Of a stretch of 64,000 bases of DNA, positions 16,650 through 25,272 are shown piece after piece; position 1 is the stretch's first letter; each line of letters starts with the position of its first letter. The translations under genes were made by a program, and so were the position numbers. This stretch comes from Mesorhizobium sp. CA14 (lineage in GTDB: Bacteria; Pseudomonadota; Alphaproteobacteria; Rhizobiales; Rhizobiaceae). Where the stretch lies: NCBI RefSeq assembly GCF_020165195.1, contig NZ_JAIUHR010000010.1, positions 1 through 64,000 on the forward strand, read 5' to 3'. The notes under the pieces are model-generated. The model was given only the letters and a program-made list of their open reading frames with translations. It was not told where the DNA came from and did no database searches.

Positions 16650-17810
16650 GTGGCCGCTGACAACGAACTTCCGCTGACCGGCCTCGTCGTCATCGACATG
16701 AGTCAGTTCCTGTCGGGACCCTATTGCTCGCTGCGCCTGCTCGACCTCGGCGCGCGCGTCATCAAGATCGAGCGGCCCGACGGCGGCGACCTGTCGCGCC
16801 GGCTCTATCTCAGCGACACCGAGATCGGCGGCGATTCCACCATCTTCCACGCCATCAACCGCGGCAAGGAAAGCCTTGCCGTCGATTTGAAGAACGAAGC
16901 CGACCTCGCCGCGCTGCGCGGTCTGATCGCCAAGGCCGACGTGCTGATCCAGAATTTCCGGCCGGGCGTCATTGAACGCCTCGGCCTCGACTATGAGCAT
17001 GTCAGCACGATCAACCCCCGGCTCGTCTATGCCTCGATCAGCGGCTATGGCGAGGAAGGGCCATGGGTGAAGCGCCCCGGCCAGGATCTGCTTGCGCAGG
17101 CGCGTTCCGGCGTCATGTGGCTGAACGGCGACGAGGAGCAGGGGCCGGTGCCGTTCGGGCTGGCGATCGCCGATATGCTGGCGGGCGCCGCCTGCGCCCA
17201 AGGCATCCTCGCCAAGTTGGTGCGGCGCGGCATCACCGGCGAGGGCGGCCACGTCGAAACCAGCCTGCTCGAAGCGCTGATCGATTTCCAGTTCGAAGTG
17301 CTGACCACGCATCTCAACGACGGCCGCCGCCCGCCGAAGCGCTCGTCCTTCCGCAGCGCCCATGCCTATCTCTCGGCGCCTTACGGCGTCTATCCGGCCA
17401 AGGACGGCTACCTGGCGGTCGCCATGACGCCGATCCCGAAAATTGCCGATCTGCTCGGATTACCTGAGCTCTCCCCGTTCCGCGACAGACCGGCGACCTG
17501 GTTCACCGACCGCGACGAGATCAAGGCGATCATCGCCAGACGCATCGCGGAAAAGACCATCGACGAATGGCTGGCCATCCTCGAGCCCGCCGACGTCTGG
17601 TGCGCCAAGGTGCTGACCTGGCCGGAATTGATGCAAAGTGAGGGCTTCAAGACCCTCGATATGCTGCAGACCGTGACCCGCGAGGACAATGTCTCGATCC
17701 TCACCACCCGCACGCCGCTGCGCGTCGACGGCGCGCGCGCCAGGGTGGATCGCGCCGCCCCGCGCATCGGCGAGCACAGCGACAAGATCCGCGCGGAGTT
17801 CGGCCTGTGA
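16650..17810 (+). CDS. CaiB/BaiF family (class III) CoA-transferase
   Basis: A 386-residue family III CoA-transferase starting with GTG. Hallmarks: GLVVIDMSQFLSGPYCSLRLLDLGARVIKIERPDGGDLSRRL, AVDLKNEADLAALRGLIAKADVLIQNFRPGVIERLGLDYE (with the conserved NFRPG) and YASISGYGEEGPW. The Asp nucleophile expected near residue 170 is in PFGLAIADMLAGAACAQGIL (IAD). It moves CoA between carboxylic acids. Its stop overlaps the start of the next gene, so the MaoC, CoA-transferase and solute-binding-like genes form one translational unit. The acid substrate is unknown. Confidence 0.92.
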   Translation: MAADNELPLTGLVVIDMSQFLSGPYCSLRLLDLGARVIKIERPDGGDLSRRLYLSDTEIGGDSTIFHAINRGKESLAVDLKNEADLAALRGLIAKADVLIQNFRPGVIERLGLDYEHVSTINPRLVYASISGYGEEGPWVKRPGQDLLAQARSGVMWLNGDEEQGPVPFGLAIADMLAGAACAQGILAKLVRRGITGEGGHVETSLLEALIDFQFEVLTTHLNDGRRPPKRSSFRSAHAYLSAPYGVYPAKDGYLAVAMTPIPKIADLLGLPELSPFRDRPATWFTDRDEIKAIIARRIAEKTIDEWLAILEPADVWCAKVLTWPELMQSEGFKTLDMLQTVTREDNVSILTTRTPLRVDGARARVDRAAPRIGEHSDKIRAEFGL

Positions 17811-18958
17811 GCGGTATTTCGTTGAAAGGCATGACCTGGAGCCATCCGCGCGGCTATGACCCGATGGTGGCGTGCTCGGCGCTCTGGAAGGAAAAGACCG
17901 GGGTTTCGATCGAATGGGAAAAGCGCTCGCTGCAGGATTTCGAGTCCTTCCCGGTGGAAGAACTCGCCCGCGCCTATGATTTGATCGTCATCGACCATCC
18001 GCATGTCGGCCAGATCACAGCCGAGAAATGCCTGGCGCCGCTCGATGTGCCGGGACGCGAGGCGGAGCGCGAGGCGCTGGTCAGGGGGAGCGTCGGCAAA
18101 TCCTATCCGAGCTACGCCTGGCAGGGCCGGCAATGGGCTTTCCCGATCGACGCCGCGACCCAGGTGCAGGCCTGGCGACCGGATCTGATCGAAGCCGCTC
18201 CGGCGATCTGGACCGAAGTGCTGGCGCTTGCCGAGCAGGGCCGCGTGCTCTTGCCGCTCCGGCCGCCACATTCGCTTATGTGCTTCTACACTTTGGCCGC
18301 CGATCTCGGCCGGCCATGCATAGTCGACGGTTCGGCCGACCTTGTCGAAGGCGAGACCGGCGAAACCGCCTTCGAGATGCTGCGTGAGATCGCAGCACTT
18401 GTCGATCCCGCATGCCTGACGATGGATCCGATCGCGGTGTTCGAAAGGATGGCAGAGCCCGGCTCGCGCATCGCCTGCGCGCCGCTGATCTACGGCTATG
18501 TTCCTTATGCTGTGGCAGGTTTCCGGCCGCACCGCCTTGCCTTCGCCGACATGCCGGTCGCCGGCTGCAACGGCCCGGTCGGCTCGGCGCTTGGCGGAAC
18601 CGGCATTGCCGTCTCGGCTTTTTCCGCTGCGCCCGAGGCGGCGATCGACTTCGCCTATTGGATCGCCAGCGGCGAGGTGCAGCGCGGACCCTACGCTGCC
18701 GCCGGCGGCCAGCCCGGCCATGCCGCGGCCTGGGAGGACGATGCCATCAATGCCGCGACCGGCGACTTCTATCGCGCTACGCGCGCGACGCTCGAGGGCG
18801 CCTGGATTCGCCCGCGCCATGACGGCTACATGGCGTTTCAGCAGCAAGCCTCGGATCGCATCAACGAAGGCCTTGCCGGCCGGCAGGACGCCCGCCGCAT
18901 CGTCGCCGACATCAACCGCTTGTTCCGGGAGAGTTTCGCGCCGGCCGCCGCCGATTAG
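17807..18958 (+). CDS. Solute-binding-protein-like protein without a signal peptide
   Basis: A 383-residue protein with the outline of family-1 extracellular solute-binding proteins: GYDPMVACSALWKEKTGVSIEWEKRSLQDFESFPVEELARAYDLIVIDHPHVGQI at the start, WAFPIDAATQVQAWRPDLI mid-protein and GPVGSALGGTGIAVSAFS later. No Sec, Tat or lipoprotein signal precedes MSGISLKGMTWSHPRGYDP, and the start GTG overlaps the CoA-transferase stop. It should therefore stay in the cytoplasm, perhaps as a sensor, carrier or allosteric partner for the pathway. A missed upstream start is unlikely because the overlap is tight. Confidence 0.7.
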   Translation: MSGISLKGMTWSHPRGYDPMVACSALWKEKTGVSIEWEKRSLQDFESFPVEELARAYDLIVIDHPHVGQITAEKCLAPLDVPGREAEREALVRGSVGKSYPSYAWQGRQWAFPIDAATQVQAWRPDLIEAAPAIWTEVLALAEQGRVLLPLRPPHSLMCFYTLAADLGRPCIVDGSADLVEGETGETAFEMLREIAALVDPACLTMDPIAVFERMAEPGSRIACAPLIYGYVPYAVAGFRPHRLAFADMPVAGCNGPVGSALGGTGIAVSAFSAAPEAAIDFAYWIASGEVQRGPYAAAGGQPGHAAAWEDDAINAATGDFYRATRATLEGAWIRPRHDGYMAFQQQASDRINEGLAGRQDARRIVADINRLFRESFAPAAAD

Positions 18959-18983
18959 TTCCACTGCACCAAGAGAGGAAAAA

Positions 18984-19097
18984 ATGACCAGCCTAATACG
19001 CGGCCTACTCGCCGCAACTGCCAGGCCGCGCTCGGCTAGTCATCCTGCTGCTGGTGTCGCTTTACGGCCGCGAGCGCCACGTCCGGACACGATATAA
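18984..19097 (+). pseudogene. Relic of a secreted-protein gene start after the CoA-transferase operon
   Basis: AGAGAGGAAAAA precedes an ATG at 18984. The frame reads MTSLIRGLLAATARPRSAS, signal-peptide-like at first, then low-complexity residues to a stop at 19097. In another frame the same stretch reads RLVILLLVSLYGRERHVRTR, like a membrane segment. This looks like a deletion junction joining the start of a binding-protein gene to the end of another gene. It occupies the 148-bp gap up to the convergent amidohydrolase. Confidence 0.4.
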
Positions 19098-19106
19098 ATC
19101 GGGTGA

Positions 19107-19946
19107 TTATCCAAGCCGCCAGAGCCGTCGCGCATTGCCGGAGAGCAGCCGTGTCCGCTCCGAGTCGCTCGTGCCGGCAAGCAGCGCGTGCGTGGCGGCA
19201 ATCCATGTCGTCAGCCCGCCGCCCAGCGTGCAGACCGGCCAGTCGCTGCCCCAGATCACCCGATCCCAGCCGAAGCAACGGATCGTGTGCTCGACATAGG
19301 GCCGGAGCGTATCGACCGTCCAAATCGCCGGGTCTGCATAGGCGACGACGCCGGAGATTTTGCCGACGACATTAGGACGCTTGGCGATCGCCTCCATATG
19401 CTCGCGCCACGGATGCTCGGCATTACCCTTGATGTCAGGCACGCCGCAATGATCGAGGACGAACTGGACGTCGGGGGCGAGATCGGCGAGCGCCATCGCC
19501 TTCGGGATCTGATGTGGCAGCACCACCAGGTCGAAGGTCAGGCCGGTGCCGGCCAGCCGCTTGATGTTCTGGCGAAACAGCGCCCCTTCCGACAGGTCGT
19601 CGGGCACGACATGCAGCACGCGGCGGAAGCCCTTGACGAAAGGGTCAGCCTTGACGGTTTCCAGATAGGCCTCGAAGCCGGCCTCCTCCGGCCGGCAGGC
19701 GGCGATCGCTCCACGAAGCAGGCTCCCGGCCCGGCCGGCGACCGACTTCACATAAGCGGTCTCGGCAACGATGTCGGCCGGATCGACATCGACCTCCATA
19801 TGCAGGACGCCTTCGACGCCTGAGCGTCGCGCATCGGCGGCGTATTCGTCATAGGAGAAATCGCGATTCAGCGCCGGCACGCCGGCCAGCCACGGATAGC
19901 GGAGCGCGCTCTGGTCGATCAGATGCAGATGCGTGTCGATGATCAT
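19107..19946 (-). CDS. Amidohydrolase family protein, L-fuconolactonase-like
   Basis: A 279-residue cog3618-type amidohydrolase. The metal-site motif is at the N-terminus (IIDTHLHLIDQSALRYPWL). His and Asp ligands recur in FDLVVLPHQI, FVLDHCGVPDIKG and GWDRVIWGSDWPVC. This subgroup includes L-fucono-1,5-lactonases and other sugar-lactonases, and fuconate dehydratase is encoded in the same island. It lies downstream of the IclR gene on the same strand. It could replace the function lost with the broken lactonase gene at 15701. Other lactones (rhamnono-, galactono-) are possible. Confidence 0.85.
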   Translation of the reverse strand: MIIDTHLHLIDQSALRYPWLAGVPALNRDFSYDEYAADARRSGVEGVLHMEVDVDPADIVAETAYVKSVAGRAGSLLRGAIAACRPEEAGFEAYLETVKADPFVKGFRRVLHVVPDDLSEGALFRQNIKRLAGTGLTFDLVVLPHQIPKAMALADLAPDVQFVLDHCGVPDIKGNAEHPWREHMEAIAKRPNVVGKISGVVAYADPAIWTVDTLRPYVEHTIRCFGWDRVIWGSDWPVCTLGGGLTTWIAATHALLAGTSDSERTRLLSGNARRLWRLG

Positions 19947-20010
19947 GACGGCGTATCCTCCCTGCGTTCGGCAACTATCTCGCCGAAAAATCCATTATTC
20001 AAATAAGAAA

Positions 20011-20799
20011 TTACGACGATTGCGGCACATCGGACCCGGCAAGCTGCGAGAGCCTGGCGGCAGCACCCTGCAGATGCCGAATCGTCAGCGTGATATCGGG
20101 CGCCGTGGGGGCGTTGACGAGCGTGATGTAAGGGATGGTCAGCGCCGCGATGGCCCTGCCGTCGGGGCCCAGCACCGGCGTCGAAAGATTATAGACGCCG
20201 GCGGTCTGCAGCGAGGCCATCATCTCGTAGCCGCGGTCGCGCACCTGGTCGAGGCGGGCGAAGAATTCCGGCGTCAGGTTGAGCTGTTCGGTGCTCTGCA
20301 GATGCTCGGCGATCATCATCTTGCGCTCTTCGGGCGAGCGGAAGGCAAGCAGCACATGGCCGGAGCCGGTGTCGAACAGGCTGATATGCGAGCCGACGCG
20401 GATCGAGATGCCCCAGTAGCGCGGCGCTTCCTGCTGGGCGATGACCACGGCGGCGCCGCGGTCGAACACCACCAACTGGTTGGCCTGCCATGACGTCTCG
20501 GCCAGTTCCCGCATGATCGGCGTCGCATAAGACACGAGACGCCGCACCGGCGCGTGCAACTGCGCGAGGCCGAAAAGCTTGAGCGTCAGCGAATAGCGGT
20601 CGCCGTCGATCTTGGTGACATAGCCGCGCCGCACCAGGCGGTCGAGCATGCGGTAAAACTCGTTCGGGCTGCGGTCGAGCCGCTTGGCGATCTCCGCCTG
20701 CGTCAGCCCCCCGTCCACACTGGACAAGAGCTCGAGAATGTCCAGCCCCTTGTCCAGCGCCGGCGCGCGGTAGCGGTCCCCATCTTCTTCCTCTGCCAC
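20011..20799 (-). CDS. IclR family transcriptional regulator
   Basis: A 262-residue regulator. The N-terminal winged HTH reads ALDKGLDILELLSSVDGGLTQAEIAKRLDRSPNEFYRMLDRLVRRGYVTK. The C-terminal effector (GAF-like) domain includes QLVVFDRGAAVVIAQQEAPRYWG, LFDTGSGHVLLAF and the closing Gly/Ala-rich strands ending PTAPDITLTIRHLQ. It diverges from the ABC transporter operon across a 165-bp gap holding TGCATAT repeats. It probably senses a sugar or sugar acid and controls both directions. Confidence 0.93.
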   Translation of the reverse strand: MAEEEDGDRYRAPALDKGLDILELLSSVDGGLTQAEIAKRLDRSPNEFYRMLDRLVRRGYVTKIDGDRYSLTLKLFGLAQLHAPVRRLVSYATPIMRELAETSWQANQLVVFDRGAAVVIAQQEAPRYWGISIRVGSHISLFDTGSGHVLLAFRSPEERKMMIAEHLQSTEQLNLTPEFFARLDQVRDRGYEMMASLQTAGVYNLSTPVLGPDGRAIAALTIPYITLVNAPTAPDITLTIRHLQGAAARLSQLAGSDVPQSS

Positions 20800-20823
20800 C
20801 TGCCCCTCCAGTGAATTTCGATC

Positions 20824-20906
20824 TGCATATATGCATGAACTTCACTCGGCGGGAAGCACAATCGCCTTGACCCGGGAATGAAAATGCTATTTGCATATGA
20901 ATGAAG
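20824..20906. promoter_or_regulatory. Repeated TGCATAT operator candidates in the IclR/ABC divergent gap
   Basis: A perfect 12-bp palindrome TGCATATATGCA (20824-20835) is followed by TGAA. A second copy, TTGCATATGAATGAAG, begins at 20891. Both share TGCATAT followed by ATGAA, about 67 bp apart (six to seven helical turns). This spacing suits looping or cooperative binding by a tetrameric IclR protein. The rest of the gap shows no gene. Confidence 0.5.
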
Positions 20907-20964
20907 CTTAAGCGATCGGTCGCGCACTCGGCGGACCGTCGCTGCAAGCCCATGGGAGGAGAAC

Positions 20965-22281
20965 ATGACGAGACTGGTTCTACGCATTTCCGCCGGCCTG
21001 GCTGGCCTGCTGCTGAGCGGCACCGCGTTTTCGGCCGATCTGCCCGGCAAATTTCCGGGCGTGACGATCGACGTGAAGCTGATCGGCGGCCAGCAATATG
21101 AAAAGCTCTACGAGCGCATCCCCGAATGGGAGAAGGCGACCGGCGCCAAGGTCAACATCCTGACCAAGAAGAACGGCTTCGATATCGATAAGGAACTGAA
21201 GTCCGACATCGCCTCGGGCAGCACCAACTGGTGCGTCGGCTGGAACCATTCGTCCTTCGCGCCGCAATATACCGATCTTTACACCGATCTCAGCAAGCTG
21301 CTGCCGAAGGAAGAGATCGACGCTTTCGTGCCATCGACGATCAAGGCCGCGACCATCGACGGCAAGCTGGAAATGCTGCCGCGCGCGCAGTTCGACGTCT
21401 CGGCGCTCTACTACCAGAAGAGCCTCTACGGGAACGCTGACAACAAGGCCAAGTTCAAGGCCAAATACGGCTATGACCTTGCGCCGCCGGACACCTGGAA
21501 GGAAGTCACCGACCAGGCCGAGTTCTTCGCCAACCCGCCCAATTTTTACGGCACCCAGTTCGCCGGCAAGGAAGAGGCGATCAACGGCCGTTTCTACGAG
21601 ATGGTGGTCGCCGAGGGCGGCGAATATCTCGACAAGGACGGCAAGCCCGTCTTCAACTCCGAGGCCGGCATCCGGGCGCTCGACTGGTTCGTCAACCTCT
21701 ATAAGGCCAAGGCCGTGCCTGCCGGCACCACGAACTATCTGTGGGACGATCTCGGCCAGGGCTTCGCCTCGGGCACCGTGGCGATCAACCTCGACTGGCC
21801 TGGCTGGGCCGGTTTCTTCAACGACCCGAAGTCCTCGAAGGTCGCCGGCAATGTCGGCGTGAAGGTCGCGCCCAAGGGATCTTCCGGCAAGCGGACCGGC
21901 TGGTCGGGTTTCCATGGCTTCTCGGTGACCGAGAACTGCCCGAACAAGGAAGCCGCGGCTTCGCTGGTATGGTGGCTGACCAATGAGGACAGCCAGAAGC
22001 TCGAAGCCGCCGCCGGACCGCTGCCGACCCGCACAGCGGTTTGGGACTGGGACCTTAAGCAGGCTGAGAACGATCCGTACAAGAAGGAGGTCCTCGCCGC
22101 CTTCCAGGAGGAAGCCAAGCACGCCTTCGCCGTGCCGCAGACGCCTGAGTGGATCGAGATCTCCAACGCCGTCTACCCCGAACTGCAGGCGGCGATCCTT
22201 GGCGACAAGACGTCCAAGCAGGCCTTGGACGAGGCGGCGGCCAAGGCGACGCAGATCCTTCAGGACGCCGGCAAGCTCTAG
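20965..22281 (+). CDS. Sugar ABC transporter substrate-binding protein (CUT1 type)
   Basis: A 438-residue periplasmic protein. The signal peptide MTRLVLRISAGLAGLLLSGTAFSA is cut before DLPGKFPG. The family-1 binding fold is seen in VTIDVKLIGGQQYEKLYERIPEWEKATGAKVNILTKKNGF, WNHSSFAPQYTDLYTDLSKLLP and GTVAINLDWPGWAGFF. GGGAGGAGAAC precedes the ATG. It leads the island's transporter operon. The neighbouring catabolic enzymes suggest L-fucose or a fucoside as ligand. Confidence 0.92.
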   Translation: MTRLVLRISAGLAGLLLSGTAFSADLPGKFPGVTIDVKLIGGQQYEKLYERIPEWEKATGAKVNILTKKNGFDIDKELKSDIASGSTNWCVGWNHSSFAPQYTDLYTDLSKLLPKEEIDAFVPSTIKAATIDGKLEMLPRAQFDVSALYYQKSLYGNADNKAKFKAKYGYDLAPPDTWKEVTDQAEFFANPPNFYGTQFAGKEEAINGRFYEMVVAEGGEYLDKDGKPVFNSEAGIRALDWFVNLYKAKAVPAGTTNYLWDDLGQGFASGTVAINLDWPGWAGFFNDPKSSKVAGNVGVKVAPKGSSGKRTGWSGFHGFSVTENCPNKEAAASLVWWLTNEDSQKLEAAAGPLPTRTAVWDWDLKQAENDPYKKEVLAAFQEEAKHAFAVPQTPEWIEISNAVYPELQAAILGDKTSKQALDEAAAKATQILQDAGKL

Positions 22282-22300
22282 GCATCGCGCTCGCAAATCG

Positions 22301-22370
22301 CCTCCCCGGCAAACCGGGGAGGCTGCAGCCTTTGCGGCTGCTCAAATCTCACCCCAGGCTTTGGCCGGGG
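22301..22370 (+). promoter_or_regulatory. Three tandem stem-loops between binding-protein and permease genes
   Basis: Stem 1 is CCTCCCCGG/CCGGGGAGG (22301-22322, 4-base loop). Stem 2 is GCAGCC/GGCTGC (22325-22341, 5-base loop). Stem 3 is CCCCAGGC/GCCGGGG (22352-22370, one bulge). They occupy the 120-bp gap after the binding-protein gene. No long T-run follows, so mRNA stabilisation or partial attenuation is more likely than full termination. Confidence 0.7.
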
Positions 22371-22401
22371 CTGGCTCAGTCGTTTCTTTCACAGGGTCCC
22401 G

Positions 22402-23298
22402 ATGAAGGGCTTCAAGCCATCCGCGCCGTTCCTGCTGCTGCTCCCGGCCATCGTCGTGCTGGCGGCGGTGGTGGTGCTGCCGTTGATCCTGTCGCTCTAT
22501 TCCAGCTTCACGCCGTTCCGCCTGACGCGGCCCGAGACCTTCTTCGTCTTCGTCGGTTTCCGGAACTATCTGTCGATCCTGTCCAATGCGGATTTCTGGT
22601 GGGCCTTCGGCCGCACCGTTCTGCTGCTCACCATCGCACTGAACCTCGAAATGCTGCTTGGCCTCGGCCTGGCCATGCTGGTCGAGAAGGCGACGCGCGG
22701 CCAGCGCATCCTGCGCACGCTGATGATGTTCCCGATGATGTTCTCGCCGATCCTGGTCGGCTTCCAGTTCAAATTCATGTTCAACGACAATATCGGCTTG
22801 GTGAACAACGCACTGCAGTCGTTGGGCATCACTGAGGACGCCATCCCGTGGCTGATCGAAGGCCATCTCGCCTTCATCGCCATCGCCATCGCCGAGATCT
22901 GGTCGTCGACCTCGATCTTCGCGATTCTGATCCTGGCCGGCCTGCTCGCCATGCCCAAGGAACCGATCGAGGCGGCGCGGGTCGATGGCTGCACGCCCTG
23001 GCAGACTTTCCGCTATGTCACCTGGCCCTTCGTCATGCCCTTCGCCTACATCGCCATGACGATCCGCTCGCTCGACGTCGCGCGCGCCTATGACATCGTC
23101 AAGATCATGACCGATGGCGGCCCGGCCGGCCGCACGGAGCTGTTGTGGACGCTGGTCGGGCGCACCGCCTACAGCGACGCGCGCATGGGCCTCGCCAACG
23201 CCATGGCCTATTTCTCGATCCTGCTGTCCATCGCCTTCACCGTCTATTTCTACAACAAGCTCGCCGCGGCGCGCGCGCAAATCGGCGCGGAGTGGTGA
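22402..23298 (+). CDS. Sugar ABC transporter permease (MalF/UgpA type)
   Basis: A 298-residue inner-membrane protein with about six helices, the first FLLLLPAIVVLAAVVVLPLILSLYSSF. The EAA coupling loop is EPIEAARVDGCTPWQTFRYVTWPFVMPFAY, and the helix after it includes SLDVARAYDIVKIMTDGGPAGRTELL, the family's conserved TxGGP. It begins after three stem-loops and lies 2 bp from the next permease. Confidence 0.93.
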   Translation: MKGFKPSAPFLLLLPAIVVLAAVVVLPLILSLYSSFTPFRLTRPETFFVFVGFRNYLSILSNADFWWAFGRTVLLLTIALNLEMLLGLGLAMLVEKATRGQRILRTLMMFPMMFSPILVGFQFKFMFNDNIGLVNNALQSLGITEDAIPWLIEGHLAFIAIAIAEIWSSTSIFAILILAGLLAMPKEPIEAARVDGCTPWQTFRYVTWPFVMPFAYIAMTIRSLDVARAYDIVKIMTDGGPAGRTELLWTLVGRTAYSDARMGLANAMAYFSILLSIAFTVYFYNKLAAARAQIGAEW

Positions 23299-23300
23299 GG

Positions 23301-24167
23301 ATGGACGAGAACGCCTCCGCCCGCCTCACGCGCCGCGCGCTCACCGTCGCGCATCGTGTCGGTCTCTTCCTCGCTATGCTGGTCATCTGTCTCCCGGGCA
23401 TATGGATCGTGCTGTCGTCGCTCAGGCCCACGGTCGAGATCATGGCCAAGCCGCCGGTCTGGATCCCGCAGCAGCTCTCCGTCGAAGCCTATATCGCCAT
23501 GTTCAGCGGCATCGGCAAAGGCGGCATCCCGGTGCTCGACTATTTCCGCAATTCGCTGATCATCTCCGTCACCTCGACGGTGATCGCGGTGGCCATCGGC
23601 ATGGCCGGCGGCTACGCCTTCGCGCGCTACCGCTTCCGAGGCAAGTCGGGCATGTTCCTCGGCCTGATGCTGACGCGCACCGTGCCCGGTATCGCGCTCT
23701 CGCTGCCCTTGTTTTTCCTCTATGTACGGCTGGGCATCATCGACACCCATATCGGCATGATCCTCGCTTATGTCGCGCTTAACGTGCCGTTCACGATCTG
23801 GCTGATCGACGGCTTCTTCCGCCAGGTGCCGAAGGACCTTGCCGAAGCAGCCCAGATCGACGGCTGCACGCGCTGGCAGGCGTTCTGGCAGGTCGAATTC
23901 CCGCTGGCGCGCCCGGGCATCGCCTCGGCCGCTATCTTCGCCTTCCTCACCTGCTGGAACGAGTTCGCTTTGGCCTCGCAGCTCACCCGCTCGGTCAATT
24001 CCAAGACGCTCCCGGTCGGGCTGCTCGACTATACGGCCGAGTTCACCATCGACTGGCGCGGCATGTGCGCGCTGGCCGTGGTGATGATCATCCCGGCGTT
24101 GACCCTCACCTACATCGTCCAGAAACACCTCGTCGACGGTCTCACCTCCGGCGCGGTGAAAGGTTGA
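23301..24167 (+). CDS. Sugar ABC transporter permease (MalG/UgpE type)
   Basis: A 288-residue partner permease. The first helix is HRVGLFLAMLVICLPGIWIVLSSLRP. PPVWIPQQLSVEAYIAMF is the usual periplasmic segment, and the EAA loop is VPKDLAEAAQIDGCTRWQAFWQVEFPLARPG. The C-terminus ends VQKHLVDGLTSGAVKG, the standard UgpE-type ending. The ATG at 23301 follows GTGAGG; the frame is open upstream but overlaps the previous permease. Confidence 0.93.
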   Translation: MDENASARLTRRALTVAHRVGLFLAMLVICLPGIWIVLSSLRPTVEIMAKPPVWIPQQLSVEAYIAMFSGIGKGGIPVLDYFRNSLIISVTSTVIAVAIGMAGGYAFARYRFRGKSGMFLGLMLTRTVPGIALSLPLFFLYVRLGIIDTHIGMILAYVALNVPFTIWLIDGFFRQVPKDLAEAAQIDGCTRWQAFWQVEFPLARPGIASAAIFAFLTCWNEFALASQLTRSVNSKTLPVGLLDYTAEFTIDWRGMCALAVVMIIPALTLTYIVQKHLVDGLTSGAVKG

Positions 24168-24172
24168 ACTGC

Positions 24173-25270
24173 ATGGCAACGGTTTCGCTGAAAAAGCTCA
24201 CCAAGCGCTACGGCAACATGGAGATCGTGCACGGCATCGATCTCGAGATCGCCGACCGCGAATTCATCGCGCTGGTCGGCCCGTCCGGCTGCGGCAAATC
24301 GACGACGTTGCGCATGATCGCCGGCCTCGAGGATATCAGCGGCGGCACCATCGACATCGGCGGGCGCATGGTCAACGACCTGCCGCCGCGCTCGCGCAAC
24401 ATCTCGATGGTGTTCCAGTCCTACGCGCTCTATCCGCATATGACGGTGCGCGAGAATCTCGGCTTCTCCTTGAAGATCGCGGGTGCGGCCAAGGACCACA
24501 TGGACCGGCGCGTTGCCGAAGCTTCCGCCATCCTCGGCCTCGACGAACTGCTGGAGCGCCGCCCCTCGCAGCTCTCCGGCGGCCAGCGCCAGCGCGTCGC
24601 CATGGGCCGCGCCATCGTGCGCGACCCGGATGTCTTCCTGTTCGACGAGCCGCTCTCCAACCTCGACGCCAAGCTGCGCACGCAGATGCGCACCGAGATT
24701 AAAAAGCTGCACGCCAAGGTCAAGTCGACGGTCATCTACGTCACCCACGACCAGGTCGAGGCGATGACGCTGGCCGACCGCATCGTCATCATGCGCTCGG
24801 GCCATATCGAGCAGGTCGGCACGCCGGACGAGGTGTTCAGCCGGCCCGCCATCCGCTTCGTTGCCGGCTTCATCGGCTCGCCGCCGATGAACCTGCACGA
24901 AGCGACGGTGAGCGATGGCAGGCTGATGTTCAGCGGCGGCGACAGCCTGCCTCTGCCCGGACAGTTCAAGTCGAAGACGGCTGCCGGCGACAGGGTCGTG
25001 TTCGGTATCCGTCCCGATGATTTCTACCCGACTGGCCACGGCCTGAGCTCCGGCGGCGAAACAGAAGTCCACCGCGCCGAGCTGCCGGTCAGCATCACCG
25101 AGCCGCTCGGCAACGAGACACTGGTCTTCGCCGAGTTCAACGGCACCGACTGGGTCTCGCGCATGCTCAATCCGAAGCCGCTGAAAGCCGGCGACAGGAT
25201 CGGCATGAGCTTTGATCTCAGCCGCGCGCATCTGTTCTCCGCCGAAACCGGCAAATCGCTGAGGAGCTGA
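24173..25270 (+). CDS. Sugar ABC transporter ATP-binding protein (MalK/UgpC type)
   Basis: A 365-residue ATPase. Walker A GPSGCGKST is at residues 36-44. Also present are MVFQSYALYPHMTV, the signature LSGGQRQRVAMGRAIV, Walker B VFLFDEPLSNLDAKLR and the switch VTHDQVEAMT. A C-terminal TOBE/MalK regulatory domain follows (VVFGIRPDDFY, LGNETLVFAEFNGTDWV). MalK-type ATPases are often shared, so this one could also power the ATPase-less importer at 37564..40654. Confidence 0.94.
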   Translation: MATVSLKKLTKRYGNMEIVHGIDLEIADREFIALVGPSGCGKSTTLRMIAGLEDISGGTIDIGGRMVNDLPPRSRNISMVFQSYALYPHMTVRENLGFSLKIAGAAKDHMDRRVAEASAILGLDELLERRPSQLSGGQRQRVAMGRAIVRDPDVFLFDEPLSNLDAKLRTQMRTEIKKLHAKVKSTVIYVTHDQVEAMTLADRIVIMRSGHIEQVGTPDEVFSRPAIRFVAGFIGSPPMNLHEATVSDGRLMFSGGDSLPLPGQFKSKTAAGDRVVFGIRPDDFYPTGHGLSSGGETEVHRAELPVSITEPLGNETLVFAEFNGTDWVSRMLNPKPLKAGDRIGMSFDLSRAHLFSAETGKSLRS

Positions 25271-25272
25271 GC

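Noticed and set aside
15672..17363. A 563-codon minus-strand open frame
   Set aside because: It is antisense to the MaoC and CoA-transferase genes, which have clear family motifs. Only its 3' end (15701-15905) holds a real coding trace, and that needs a frame change.
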